Source: Physcia stellaris
Lineage: Eukaryota > Ascomycota > Lecanoromycetes > Caliciales > Physciaceae
Assembly (NCBI GenBank): GCA_018902385.1
Contig: JABSSW010000023.1
Location: 248,001-312,000, forward strand
Direction of reading: 5' to 3'
Length of the DNA: 64,000 nucleotides
The notes under the pieces are model-generated. The model had not been told where the DNA came from, ran no database searches, and saw only the letters and a program-made list of their open reading frames with translations. Below, piece after piece: positions 1 to 11,116 of the stretch (the stretch's first letter is position 1; every line of letters starts with the position of its first letter). Both the position numbers and the translations under genes were made by a program.

Positions 1-527
1 CAAAGGGGCGAAGGGACGGGTCTCATGTCATTCAATCGACGCAGCGGTCGGCATAAATGGGCCGATGGATCTGATTGTGCTAAGCTTTGTCCAGCAAAGA
101 GATGGGTGGAGTGACGGCGGGATGAAGAATAGATGAGACTGCGCTAATTCGTTCCCCAAGCCCTGCTGCAACTGGTGGTGCTTGTAGTGGAGGAATATCA
201 GACCGGGAATAGACACAGCCCCATCCCATGACCGTCTGATCTGCATGAATTTGAAAATGTCCAAGTGAGCCTTGCCAAGAAGAGGCAGTTGTTCTTAAGG
301 TGCGGGGACTTTTCTCGCTTTGTGAACTAGCAGCTTCACTTAAGGTCCCCTCGAGTACGTCAACACTTTACAATTCTGATTTCGTACTCTCCATCTCATC
401 CACTATTTCATTCCTCATCCCGCCCCCCTTTACACCTGAATTATCTGCATAATTCAAGCTGTCTTCCTCACGTAGTCTTATCTCCGCCTCCTCTACTCAT
501 CAAGCTACTGAGCGAGACTCCTCTACA
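1..527. other. 5' flank of the SPFH gene, no gene seen
   Basis: I see no supportable gene. The last 130 bases before the SPFH start codon are strongly pyrimidine-rich (runs of C and T with CTCATC-like words). This is the usual look of a Pezizomycotina core promoter and leader. A 78-codon minus-strand frame here has no family resemblance and was left out. Confidence 0.4.
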
Positions 528-1628
528 ATGGACACCGGTAAAGCTCCTCAAGGTGCAAACGGCTTCCGTAACGGTTCACCTGGCGGCAGCAACGGTGCCA
601 TTATCAATGTCCAGCCACCCAGGCGAGAGGACTTACAACCCGCCTATGCACAGACGCTGCAAGGCGAGTCCGACGATGCTGGCACTCATGGCTGGTACGG
701 GTCGATGAGTATGCATTTCGCCACTCGAAGCCTTATCTACAATCATTAACAACTCACAGTCAACACGCTCGGTTCATGGATCGGTTTCTGCGGTGCCATC
801 CCCTGCTGCATCGTCTGCCCGAACCCATACAAGCCAGTCTCCCAAGGCAACGTCGGTCTAGTCACCAAATTCGGCCGCTTCTACCGCGCCGTCGACCCCG
901 GTCTCGTCAAGATCAACCCGCTGTCCGAGAAACTCATCCAGGTAGACGTCAAGATCCAGATCGTCGAGGTGCCCAAGCAGATCTGCATGACCAAGGACAA
1001 CGTCACCCTGAACCTCACATCGGTCATCTACTACCACATCACCTCGCCGCACAAGGCCGCCTTCGGCATCAGCAACATCCGCCAAGCCCTCGTCGAGCGC
1101 ACGCAGACCACCCTCCGCCACGTCGTCGGTGCGCGCGTGCTGCAAGACGTCATCGAGCGCCGCGAAGAAATCGCCCAATCAATCGGCGAGATCATCGAAG
1201 ACGTCGCCGGCGGCTGGGGCGTGCAGGTCGAGAGCATGCTCGTCAAAGACATCATCTTCAGCAACGAGCTGCAAGACTCCCTCAGCATGGCCGCGCAAGC
1301 CAAGCGCATCGGCGAATCCAAAGTCATCGCCGCCCGCGCAGAAGTCGAGTCCGCGAAACTCATGCGCCAGGCCGCCGATATCCTGAGCTCGGCGCCGGCG
1401 ATGCAGATCCGGTACCTCGAGGCTATGCAGGCGATGGCCAAGACGGCGAATAGCAAGGTTATTTTCTTGCCCGCGAATAACCAGACTGTCAGCTCGCAGG
1501 CTTTGCAGCAGGCTGATGCGTATAACGGCGAGGGAAGCTCCAAGGGTGATGCCGCGCATGCGTTTGATGAGAACTCCGGGAGTGGGTTCCAGCAGGCGAT
1601 GAACGCGAGGGTGATTGAGAACATTTAA
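528..1628 (+). CDS. Stomatin/prohibitin-like SPFH membrane protein
   Basis: Two exons, 528-708 and 760-1628, are joined by a 51-bp intron (gtatgc...ctcacag) and give 349 residues. Residues 1-60 are a Gly/Asn/Pro-rich cytosolic leader. A short hydrophobic, cysteine-rich stretch follows (WIGFCGAIPCCIVC, about 67-80), which probably forms the membrane hairpin and is a candidate palmitoylation site. The SPFH/band-7 domain covers about 90-260 (QGNVGLVTKFGRF, then QICMTKDNVTLNL and the ERREEIAQSIGEII region), followed by the Ala/Glu-rich coil AARAEVESAKLMRQAA. Family knowledge: stomatins oligomerise on the inner face of membranes and organise or tune channels and transporters. The C-terminal 60 residues are low complexity. 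The start is the first ATG after a CT-rich leader. The gene is convergent with SWC4. The family call is firm; the exact orthologue is not assigned. Confidence 0.9.
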
Positions 1629-2274
1629 ATCAGTCTAACTGGCATCAGGACAGCACGGCAGGGATGGCGATGAGGCATCGGGGATGAGTGCAAAAGTGGC
1701 AATCAATGCATGAATAAGGAAGGAAGGATACGAATACGGGAGTCGGGCTTCATGATGTATTTTCCTCGGTCGGAACGTGATACCCCGTGGCGTTGTATGC
1801 TTGCTTGTTTTACTTAGTGGTAGTGGTATCGAATATTCAAAACCGGATTAACTCTCCTCTCACGTCCAGCTCTTTGATTTGTTGTTCTCATGTTTTCTTC
1901 GCCTTTGTACGCTTTAGAAATGCATGCACACCAGTAAGGTCATCAGGCTTTCTGCTTCGTGTCGTCCATTGGCCGATCTTGTCTTGGATTCAATATTGCC
2001 TTGGTTTCAAATTGTATTGCATCCTCGTCGTATCATGAAATCGGTTGCTGATGGGATTTTTATACAGGTCGACAACTACACCTTTCCGGAGGCACCACTT
2101 CTCGAATGCGCCACTCAACAACTAGATCTCAAAGAGATAGGATTCACCTGCTTGATGCTTGTCTTTCATACTACATTTATACGTAGATAACAATGCAGAG
2201 CGGGAATTGCTCATAATAGCTACTTCTCAGCTGGATAGGCAGGTACCAATCAATCGAGTACCGACCCACCAAGC
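1629..2274. other. Convergent 3' spacer between SPFH gene and SWC4
   Basis: This 646-bp spacer lies between two gene ends. It is T-rich and should hold both 3' UTRs and polyadenylation sites. Short plus-strand frames here are not family-like, and I see no gene. Confidence 0.4.
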
Positions 2275-4256
2275 CTACTTCCTCTGCCTCTTCGTGCTGC
2301 GATTGCTCTTATTGCTCACATGGCTAATCACGCTCGCGCTCCGTTTCCTGACCGAGCCTCTCCTCACCGTAGGTGTTTCCTCCGCCGCTTCTGGTTCTGG
2401 TCCCTCGTCCTCATCGTCTGAATCCGCTATCACTTGTTCCTTCTCTTCTGCTTCTACTTCTGCTTCCTCTGGCTCTTCCTCGTCATTGTCATCGTCGTCC
2501 TCTTCTTCATCGTCTTCATCTTCAATCTCCTTCTCTGCTTCCTCTACCTCTGGCTGCGCCTCATCGTCGTCCTCGCCTTCAGCATCCTCATCTTCTTCCG
2601 GTTCCGGTGCATCCTCTTTCCTCTCGCCATCACCCTCCCCATGCCCCTCTCCCCCGCCCTTCCCCTTGCCTTTGCCCTTCCCCTCCCTCTCCTCAACCAT
2701 CGCCCTCGCAACCTTAATCTCCGCCTCCAGCTTCTCACTAACCTTCCTCACATCCAGGAGGGTATGGATCCTACCCACAAGCAGCTCAAACTCATCGCAC
2801 ACCTTCGCAGTCGGCATGCTCAGCCGCAGCGGGATGCCCAGCTCCTGCAGCGCCTGCGTCATCTTCTGCGTCAGCGCGTTGCTCTTCGCTTTGGCGAGGT
2901 TGTTGATGCGTTCGTGGCGGAAGGTCGTTCCCGTGCTCGTGCGCTCGAGGTGCGCGATGCCGAATTTCGCTTCTTCGCGCGCCGAGAGCTGTTTTTGCCC
3001 GTTGGCGGCGCTGCCGCTTAGGGAGGCGCGTTTGTCGTTTGCTCCGGCGCCGCCTAGCGAGGAGCGTGGGCCGCGGTCTGATGTTCCTGTTGCGGGACCG
3101 TTGGGTATACCTTGCCCCGGGGCCTTCGGCGAGGGAGCGGCGTTTCTTGTTTTTGTCTGCGGTGAGGAGGTCTTGCATCAGTTTCAGGAGGTCTTGGCTG
3201 GTCTTGTACATTGCTGTGGAGCCGGCGGCGCTGTGAGGGACTTGCAGACGGTCGTAGAGCTCTTTGCGTTCTTGGGAGAATTTCTCTTGGTTCGTGACGA
3301 TGCGCTTGAGTTCTGCGAGGAGGATCTCTTCTTCTTTGACCTCTTCTGGGGAGCGGAGGAAGAGGGTTTGGGCGAGTTTCTTGCGGGTCGTTTCGAGGCT
3401 GGCGTCGAATTTGGTCATTTTCTCGTGGAGCTCGAACTCGGTTGTTGACATGCTTTGGAGAGGCTGTTTGAGGGCCATAGTTTTGGCGGCGACGGCGTAG
3501 TAGCGTGCTTTCATGTCCTCCATGGAGCGTGGGTTAGGGGGAGTCGTGAGAGCCATGGAATCTGCGCTTTCGATTGGAGTGGATTTTGCCTGGTATTCGT
3601 AGCGGTCGGCGATGACTATCCAACGGAGGTCATATTCTTGAGCCAAGCTGACCAGATAATCTGTTTCTTCTTTGCTCCAATGGTCACTTTTCAGGTGAGA
3701 CTCATACTGCTCATCCGTGTATTCCGGTACGGTGACCTTGACATTGAATTTGGCGAAACGGTAACCAGGCTCCACTTTTCCATCCTTTTCCTTCTCCTTT
3801 TCCTTCTCATCAGTATCCATTTCAGAGGCAACGTTAGAGTCAGCAGGTGTAGCCAGTGCAGCGATTCCGGTGTCCTCTTTCTTCTGCCAGTGACGAAGTA
3901 CAAGGCCATCATCGCGGGCTGGATTGGTGAAAGGTTTCCTCTCCCTTTGATTGTAAATTAGTAGGTCATGATCGATCTTTGATCCTCGACTAACCATGCG
4001 TGGACTTTCTGTCTCGATGAGAATTTTGGGCGTGCCTTTGCTCTTGTGTCGAGGATTGCAATCGGAGGTGCCCTTTCACCGAATAATGCAAATAATTCTC
4101 GGGTCACCCCCTCTGAATCTATCAGTAATTTGTGGTTCAATCAATCGATTAATAATTACCTGGACGCTTTTCTATGACCTTTTGCTTCTTCACCCTTGGG
4201 GCATGGGCTTCGATGGGCAGATCGCCCAGCATATCTTTCATGTCCGCAGCCGTCAT
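2275..4256 (-). CDS. SWC4: SWC4/DMAP1-type subunit of the SWR1 and NuA4 chromatin complexes
   Basis: Four exons on the minus strand (4256-4160, 4112-3995, 3944-3111, 3016-2275) give 596 residues. The N-terminus starts MTAADMKDMLGDLP and contains the family words EGVTRELFALFGERAPP and WERKPFTNPARDDGLVLRHW. A SANT-like domain follows (HWSKEETDYLVSLAQEYDLRW, then IVIADRY). After it come ADKNKKRRSL, SAREEAKFGIAH and ELGIPLRLSMPTAKVC, all typical of SWC4. The tail is strongly acidic, with a GKGKGKGK tract before it. Family knowledge: Swc4 bridges the H2A.Z-exchanging SWR1 complex and the NuA4 acetyltransferase in the nucleus. The third intron (3110-3017, 94 bp, ending ctaag) is needed to keep frame and is the least certain join. 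The 5' end is 225 bp from the divergent p24 gene. Confidence 0.93.
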
Positions 4257-4481
4257 CTTGAAGACAGGCCCTTAAGCCTTTTTAATCAAAGGTTCAAAAG
4301 TTTTCTGGGTAGGTGAGGGAGAATATCCCCGAATGAAGGAAAGACTTGCAGTGAATTGAAGTGATTTGGTATGGCAAGCTTGGAGACGATGGCGGAAAAT
4401 TGTTCCGCCGAGGTCCGTCTGAGATGGAATCGAAGAGTGTCAACTTTTCAGTAGATCTCTACGCTCATCACCTCTGCAGCC
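4257..4481. promoter_or_regulatory. Short bidirectional promoter, SWC4 / p24 gene
   Basis: The two start codons face away from each other across only 225 bp, so both promoters and 5' UTRs must share this stretch. No recognisable operator was identified. The call rests on gene geometry alone. Confidence 0.45.
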
Positions 4482-5293
4482 ATGGAGATCTCACAGATAA
4501 AAATATCACGACTGCTACAGTCCTTGTTGTTCCTTCTCACTTTTGATTTCATCGCGCCAGTGTCAGCTGTCTACTTTTACATTGAGAACGCATCGCCTAA
4601 ATGTTTTTATGAGGAGCTTCCCAAAGACACAATTGTCGTTGGTCAGTCTATTGCCCCAAACTACGATGGACAGAGTCGCTGACCCAGCCAGGCCACTATA
4701 AAGCCGAGCAATATGACTCTTCGTCCTCCAGATTCGCTGTGAACAATGACCTGGGAATCTCTGTCACGGTAGACGAGACCTTTGACAATGACCACCGCGT
4801 TGTGTCGACGAAGGGTGGCGCAACTGGCAAATTCACATTCAGTGCTGCTGACAGCGGTGACCATCGGATATGTTTTACGCCTTCACATCCTGGAGCTGGA
4901 GGGTGGTTGAGCGGAGGCTTTCCTTCAGGGGGCATAAAAATGACGCTGGATCTGGCAATTGGGGAAACAAGTCAAATCGAATCGACAGATAAAGGAAAGA
5001 TCAGTGAGATTGTACAGAAAGTTAGGGATCTCAATGCCCGCTTGTTGGACATTAGGAGGGAGCAGGCTTTTCAGAGAGTGAGTTCTCTGCGTATCACTTA
5101 GCCATTCCCACAATGAAACTCTGCTAAGATGCTATTGTTCTAGGAACGCGAAGCCGAGTTCAGAGACCAGTCAGAGTCCACAAACGCAAGAGTCGTTAGA
5201 TGGACGCTTTTACAGCTCTTCGTGTTAGGCATAACATGTGCTTGGCAGCTATCGCATCTTAGGGCTTTCTTTATCAAACAGAAACTTACATGA
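4482..5293 (+). CDS. p24/EMP24/GP25L family cargo receptor (ERP1-like)
   Basis: Three exons (4482-4641, 4692-5077, 5144-5293) give 231 residues. A signal peptide ends near residue 29 ([15 protein letters not shown]). The GOLD domain follows with [20 protein letters not shown] and the second conserved Cys in DHRICF, at about residues 41 and 114. A coiled coil comes next ([20 protein letters not shown]), then one transmembrane helix ([13 protein letters not shown]). The cytosolic tail ends FFIKQKLT, with an FF motif for COPII export and a KxKxx dilysine signal for COPI retrieval. Family knowledge: p24 proteins cycle between ER and Golgi and help sort GPI-anchored and other cargo. The sequence resembles the alpha/gamma Erp1-Erp5-Erp6 group more than Emp24 itself, but the subgroup was not proven. 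Confidence 0.93.
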
Positions 5294-6075
5294 TAATTTC
5301 AATTATGACCTACCATAGTGGCTGGATAAAAAATTCTTGCGAAATGCATGTACCATGGCACTATCATCTGATCATACCGTTCATTTCGGGTTTCGAGCGC
5401 CCAAGGATGGAGTGGGGTTTCACTCAAATATCCGAGCGCCCAAGAATGGAGTCGGCTTTCACTCAATCATCCGATGCACGAGTGTGGCCTGTCATGGTTG
5501 GAGTGGCAGTCAAGACCTCGAAGAAAATATCATTGTACAACGCATGTATCCAATGCCAACAGTCAGCCTATGGCCTCGGTAATGGCCCATATTAAGGACG
5601 TGTCCAAGCACGTAAATCCACCCTTGAATTATGCCCATATTAGCCCACAGCGCTTGTTGGTCGGTGTAAGCATAGTGTTCGTGAAAAGCGAAGCGGAGTT
5701 AGCTGATACCTCGTCTCTATGCCTGACGGATTATAGTAATACGGCATCCAGTAGTTATCATGACACCAACGTGATGATATCGCTTCTGCAATTCCCTCCG
5801 TGAAGCTCAAGGTGAGATAGCCCAAAAGAAGCACCGCGTTGATGATTTGGCTAACTTAAATGCAACGTGGTTGTCCAGCAGAAGTCATATGAATTCAATA
5901 AGTCCATGCCCACAATAGATTCCTAACCCCTTTTTTGACGTGCTCCAATAGAATCAATCAAAACCTCGATAATTTTTTGGAATGCTGTTCGGCTTGCCCC
6001 TTGTAATCACATATACAATATCGGGCTAAAGTGGTAGAATAAGCCCCATCATATATTAAGGTTCCTTACTAACGA
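5294..6075. other. Spacer between p24 gene and DUF6594 gene
   Basis: This 780-bp stretch has no gene I can support. It contains the 39-bp tandem duplication at 5394-5471 and is AT-rich towards its right end, consistent with the 3' UTR of the minus-strand DUF6594 gene. Confidence 0.4.
5394..5471 (+). repeat. Two-copy 39-bp tandem duplication
   Basis: Two adjacent 39-bp units (5394-5432 and 5433-5471) each begin CGAGCGCCCAAG and continue with ATGGAGT and TTTCACTCAA, differing at about five positions. A partial third start (CGATGCACGAG) follows. The unit is 13 codons long, so it stays in frame, but the surrounding short frame has no ATG near its start and no known family. I treat it as a local duplication in a spacer. 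Confidence 0.7.
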
Positions 6076-7097
6076 TCATTGGTGTGAACTTAAATCACAA
6101 AACCCGTTTTGGCCCAGGAATACAACTTGAACAGCTGCGAATCTAGGAGGTCATTGAGCTTTCCCGACGAAGAGGAAGGATCCTTCAGCATTACTTACGC
6201 CGTTGTTGCGGCAAACACATCAATCCTTCTCGCCTTGGCTACCGTAGCCAACGTAAGAGAAAACAGAGATGTGAAAAGCATGGTTACTGCCAATCGCACC
6301 AAAGGTCGTCTGACAAAATAAAGTACAAGGATAGAAGTAGTTGGTAACAAAGATGAAAGGATGGTGCTGATCCCGTTGGCTACAATGAAAAGGTATGCAT
6401 CATCATAGCACCATAATCCGTCCCATTCTTCGTTAGGAGCGGGCTTCTGTGCAAGTTCCTTTATTTGGTACGGTTCATAGGAGCCCTTGGATCGAACGTA
6501 CCTTGAACCGATAACCCAAACGACAGTGGTACCAGGGTATGATCGAGTCTGTAATTAATCCTGTGAGCCGGTCTCTATTTACTGAAGCATCAGATAGAGT
6601 GACAAGGTCTCTATCTTGATCCCATATCTCCGCTTCTCGACCGCGCAGGAAAAAGTCGCCCCCTTCAGGCCGTTCCAACCATTCTTGAAGAACTTTCACA
6701 TTTCTCTTGCTCGGTCTTGGCAGCTTCTGGATTTCCCGCATTTGAAGCAGTATATCATCTGGGGAGATACGTGAGCTCTTTGATCTGCGAAACGGTCAAG
6801 GAGAAGCGTACTGTACGCTCTTAATTTTTTACGAATTTCTAAGACCTTTCGCCATTGTAGATCTTTGCAGGTGCCCTCTGAGTCTCTCAAATTGAAAAGA
6901 GAAATCCCGTAGGCTGACTTCTCACTATCCTCCGAGTGTTTGTCCTCAAACTCGATGTTCTCCAATTCGCTCTCAAGGTGGGCCAGATCTGCTTGCAGGT
7001 AAAGGAGGTTTTTCGCATTTAATCTCCCAAATCTTCTGAATATCGCAAGTTCTTCATGGGCGCTTACCAGATCAGCAAGCTTGTTGTAATTAGCCAT
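6076..7097 (-). CDS. DUF6594 three-helix membrane protein
   Basis: Four exons (7097-6812, 6758-6502, 6446-6199, 6142-6076) join in phase to give 285 residues. The N-terminal part carries the family signature ELAIFRRFGRLNAKNLLYLQ, a long helical stretch ending KLRAYNDILLQMREIQ, and then LQEWLERPEGG and FFLRGREAEIW. The C-terminal third holds three hydrophobic helices (ISTILSSLLPTTSILVLYFV, LVRLAVTMLFTSLFSLTLAT, IDVFAATTAFAAVQVVFLG). This domain of unknown function is common and multi-copy in Pezizomycotina, and its biochemical role is not established. All three introns are 53-56 bp and the gene looks whole. Read without splicing, it appears frameshifted, so automated tools may miscall it as a pseudogene. 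It is transcribed away from the retropepsin gene at 7988. Confidence 0.85.
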
Positions 7098-7987
7098 GAG
7101 ACAGAGGTGGATTCCGCCTCTTGCAGGTAATCCAGAACCCTCGTTTTGGACTTGGATCTGTTTTGCGGCGATCTTTCAATTCAGATGGCAAATGTCTGAA
7201 CAACCAGGCCGGGACCGCGAGCTTATCGCCCATTTTTTTCGTTTGCCTCGCCTTGTGGACTTGTTCCTCAATGGTGGTGTATTGCTACCATAAGGCAACA
7301 ATATGACGGCAGGAATCTCAATACAGCCTCAACCTCGCGTTCTAGGCTGACTTCTCAGGGTCCCGATAACCACGCAAAGACCGCTTAGCTTGTACGTTGT
7401 GCAGTCCGACATTGCCTGGTTGGTACCCAAGCAGGCAGACATGGATCGAGTATGACTGCCCAAAAGGAAGATACTGATTGAATGGTCCGGCAAGAGAGCA
7501 CTAATCTACTTACGTCGTGTACCATGGGCACGATGCAGCCGATTGGTCCTTCTGCTTCGATCCTACTGGCTGACCCAACACATCCGTAGCGTTACTCGCC
7601 TTACTTCTCCATGTTTCTCCACCATGCAATTCACTGCTCATTATCACCCCCTAATTTGATCATGGCTTCGCCTCTATGGTTCGCATATAAATCATTGAGT
7701 ACCCCTCCCGAAGGGCCGCTTCTGCTTCTGTGGGGAGCCTCCTCACACCATCACCGACCATATGCTGTCATATGCAGTACAAGGCTTAGATATCATAGCA
7801 TTGGTTATCTCAACAAATACCTTGTGCAGTTGACCTACTACCTGACTCAATTCTGTGTGAGTTGGACACAGATACTGCGATACTTATATATCCCTGCACG
7901 GTACACCAAACCTTTTTTTGAGGCGCGTATATCGACGATTTCCAGAGGTAGCCTCGCATGGATATTGACACCATGATCCTTAGCAGT
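7098..7987. other. Divergent spacer, DUF6594 / retropepsin-domain gene
   Basis: This 890-bp region lies between two outward-facing genes. It contains only short frames without family features. It is expected to hold both promoters, but no specific sites were recognised. Confidence 0.35.
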
Positions 7988-9715
7988 ATGGACTGGGCAC
8001 GCCTCGAGCCAACCGTAAGCATTATCTATATCAATCTCTCAGTCGAACCGATATCAGCTAATAGTGTTTAGTATCAATGAACCAGTCATAGTGCTACTCG
8101 TGTACATTCTACTAAGGGACAAACCGCATCGTAAGGCTGTCCGCGATCGAGTGGGCTGTCGAGCCGCGTCCGAGACATTTGCAACAGAACATCGATCACA
8201 TCCTGACAGTACGACTGCCTCGTATTTTCTACACTGGGCTCAATTCTATCGTAGGCATTCCTTTTTGTACCGACACATCGCGATTGAAAGGCCATTGGCA
8301 CATGCTGCGAAGGCAGTTAAAGGCGGAACCATAGCTCAAAAATCAGCTCGGCGGGATATTGCAGAGATCAACCTACCATTTAGTCAACGAAGGACATCTC
8401 TTTCAATTGATCTTTACGTGGAATTGTGGGGATGGCACCTGACCCTTCTAAGAGCAAGAAGCAGGAAGACTCGTCGAGGCAGGAACATTTTGCATATACT
8501 CAATCGAGCGCCTACGGTACAAGTGGTCTGGCTTATAGACATCAAAATACCGAACAGCCACTTGCATCAAGGCAACCCAATCCTCCAACAACCCAACCTA
8601 TGTCATACCCCATCTATACACCAAATGGCTTACCATATCATCAGACGGCGGGACAGACATATCCAACAGCTATTTCGCCCTACGCATATGCCCCTCATAC
8701 TGCAGCACCACCAGGCGGCTCAACACAAAGACAGGCATCATCAATTCAATACACGCCATACGCTACATCACCACCAGGCGGTCTTACCTATCGTCCTCAA
8801 AGCACAGGAGTAACAGCCCCATCTACACAAACCCAGGCAACACCTTACCAAACTACGTCGCGGGCTGCACCAGTCTCTAATGTTGTAACACATACGCCTA
8901 GAAGTATAGAACCTGCAAGTCCACCGAGAACGGCTGGGACATCAACGAGACAACCTATGCAGCCCGCGATGAATGCCGAGACGTCGGCGAGACAACCCAT
9001 GCAGCGTGCAGCGTCAAATCCTGGCGATATCACTTCCTCCTCAAAAAGCTCCAAGCAAATTGGTTCGTCGTCACAAAGGCGTATCCCAACTCAGCAGTCG
9101 TTCCCTACAGGAACGTCCAGGCCCAGCAATTTAACTCCTTCTACCAGAAGCACAGGATCGGCAACATCCTCAAGGCCGGCGCAAGTGTTACCATCACAGC
9201 CTGCGTCGCAGGCTACCGCGGGAAAAGACGAAGAACAGGAAGGCTACATCGTCGTGAAACGGGTCCCTGAAGATAATAATCCTAGGACTGTGGGGCACCC
9301 GGCCAGCGGAGACCCCATGCCTTGTCTTGTTACAGACTTACCTTCTGAATTTAAGACTATGTTCAATATGGTAATCCATCTACCTGGTGACAAATGCAAG
9401 ACGAGGGTTGCAAAATTAGACACAGGATCCAGCGTTGATGTCCTCAGTCAATCCGTTGTAGATGCCCTTGAGATGGAACTGGAGAGTTACTACGGTCCAC
9501 CAATTGCACCTGTAGGTACCGCACTTCACCGTCCAATTGGCCAGCTGCGTCTCGAATGGCATGTCATGGGCAAGAAAAAAACGTACATTACAAACTTCCT
9601 GGTGCTAGACCGTGACTCTACCAGGGGTTTCGATGCTTTGTTGAGCGAGACCACCATTAGCGATGTTGGGTTCTATACTGTAAATCACGATGTATTTCAT
9701 ATAACTAAACCGTAG
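7988..9715 (+). CDS. Pro/Ser-rich protein with C-terminal retropepsin-like domain
   Basis: The proposed exons are 7988-8014, 8058-8417 and 8453-9715 (549 residues). The safe core is the single frame 8432-9715 (427 residues from its own ATG). The upstream exon reads like a helical domain (MDWARLEPT..., RPLAHAAKAVKGGTIAQKSA). The middle 270 residues are low-complexity Pro/Ser/Thr/Gln with repeated TSTRQPMQ/TSARQPMQ and PPGG words. The last 120 residues match a pepsin-fold half (MVIHLPGD, RVAKLDTGSSVDVLS, IGQLRLEWHVMGKKKTY, FDALLSETTISDVGF), with the DTGS catalytic Asp at 9419. No RT, integrase or LTR is nearby, so this is a host gene rather than an element. The join at 8418-8452 would be only 35 bp, unusually short, so a G-run length error is an alternative. 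The protease assignment is by motif; activity and substrate are unknown. Confidence 0.6.
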
Positions 9716-11116
9716 CAGGCAGCAAACGATGTACTGTCTGCTTTACCTTCGACAGCACCAAACCCGCTCGAGATCGCAGCTTCTGGTCTCTTCATGATCT
9801 TTATGAGACTATGAGTTTTGAATCGGTATTCTACATCAATCATCCAAAGAAGCAAGGAGTTGGAGGTAATCTTGGGCTTGCTTCCATCTCATGACACACT
9901 AAGATTATGTTTTTGTTTACTTTCTCGAAGAGCGGGTGGTAGGTATTTTGGATTTGAGTAGTTTAAGAATACCTCCAAAGAGTTAAACGAAATCCTGTTG
10001 CACAAAACTGTTGTTCCAATGGTGTTCTGTTTTCCATAATGCTGACAGGGGTGGCAGTTCATATTCAAGTCTAACCGCGTTCTTGTCACACAAATATGTC
10101 AAGTGATGAACAGTGTACGAAGATACGAACGAACCACAATTTTAATCAAGACTCTGAGACGTTGGATTGTCCGATATCTTAGATATCTAAACCTCGCTCT
10201 CGCCAATGCCTTAACCTTCACGATACTGAGGGCCTGTCCTTTTGTTTAGCGATGAAGCTCGCTGATGAATGCTCGTGGGTAATACTACAAGAAACGGTGT
10301 ACGGGCACGGTAACTCCGTAGATAGGTGTCTTACACATGCGTCCAAGTAAACATGGTAGGCTTGCCAGCCCCGATCTGCATGGCTACCCTATTCAACATC
10401 AAGCGAGTCTTACCAGTGTAGCAAAGATTACCCTATTCAATTAAGATCCTGCTAAGATGACGCGGTCATGGGGTTAGGAATGGAGGATTTCCACATAAGG
10501 CTGAGGCAATCCATGCACGCCCAGAATATGCGGACGATCGCACCAACCAGCTTCGATGACCACCCTTTCTCCTCTTGACATCTTCAACAGACCAAAGAAG
10601 GACTGCGAAGCTGTGATGCAAGGCTACGCAGTGATTTTCATCGCAGTACGCAATCGTGCGACTGCTGTTCCCTATCGTCTCTTTTCTTTTCAGTTACCAA
10701 GTTCAAGCCCGACCGCCTTCCCGGCAATTTCTGTTGTCTGCCGTACTTTTGGCTTACCGGATCGGCAACCAACATTCGATGCGAGCCTTTCCGGGGTGAG
10801 CACTTTTTTAGGGCGTATTCAAGGCAAACATTCGTCTATTTGATCGAAGATCGGCGATAGAGAGCCGTTGTGAACAATCCTGCGGCTCTTAGGCACTTCG
10901 AGCAAAATGTGGACGCAAGGCCAGAGCATGTCTGCAAGCTTAAGAAAGGCCAAGGCTCGCTCTCGTTTCTGGTCTATGCTCTGTAAGAACCCCAATGATC
11001 ACCAGACCACACTATCCTGAATATAAGACTCCTTCAGGCTGGATATACTCTCCGCAGTGTGGCGCGTGCTTGTAATTCGCCGGAACACCGTTTCGGAGTG
11101 TCCGGTGCTTACACCC
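9716..11116. other. Spacer with unresolved coding-like fragments
   Basis: This 1.4-kb stretch has no gene I can support. A 95-codon frame at 10556-10843 (starting MTTLSPLDIFNRPKK) and a short one at about 10998 (starting MITRPHYPEYK) could be leading exons of the weak retropepsin-like fragment that follows. No splice path joins them cleanly. Confidence 0.3.

Noticed and set aside
776-1453. 225-codon Arg/His-rich plus frame in the SPFH gene
   Set aside because: It is an alternative frame of exon 2; its composition (RRRR, HHPP) is typical of a shadow of GC-rich coding sequence.
2159-3448. 429-codon plus-strand frame opposite SWC4
   Set aside because: Its Ser-run composition is the mirror of the acidic SWC4 tail; SWC4 on the other strand has family motifs and splicing.
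6447-6811. Apparent frameshifts in the DUF6594 gene
   Set aside because: Introns of 53, 55 and 56 bp with GT-AG ends explain every frame change and restore the family sequence.
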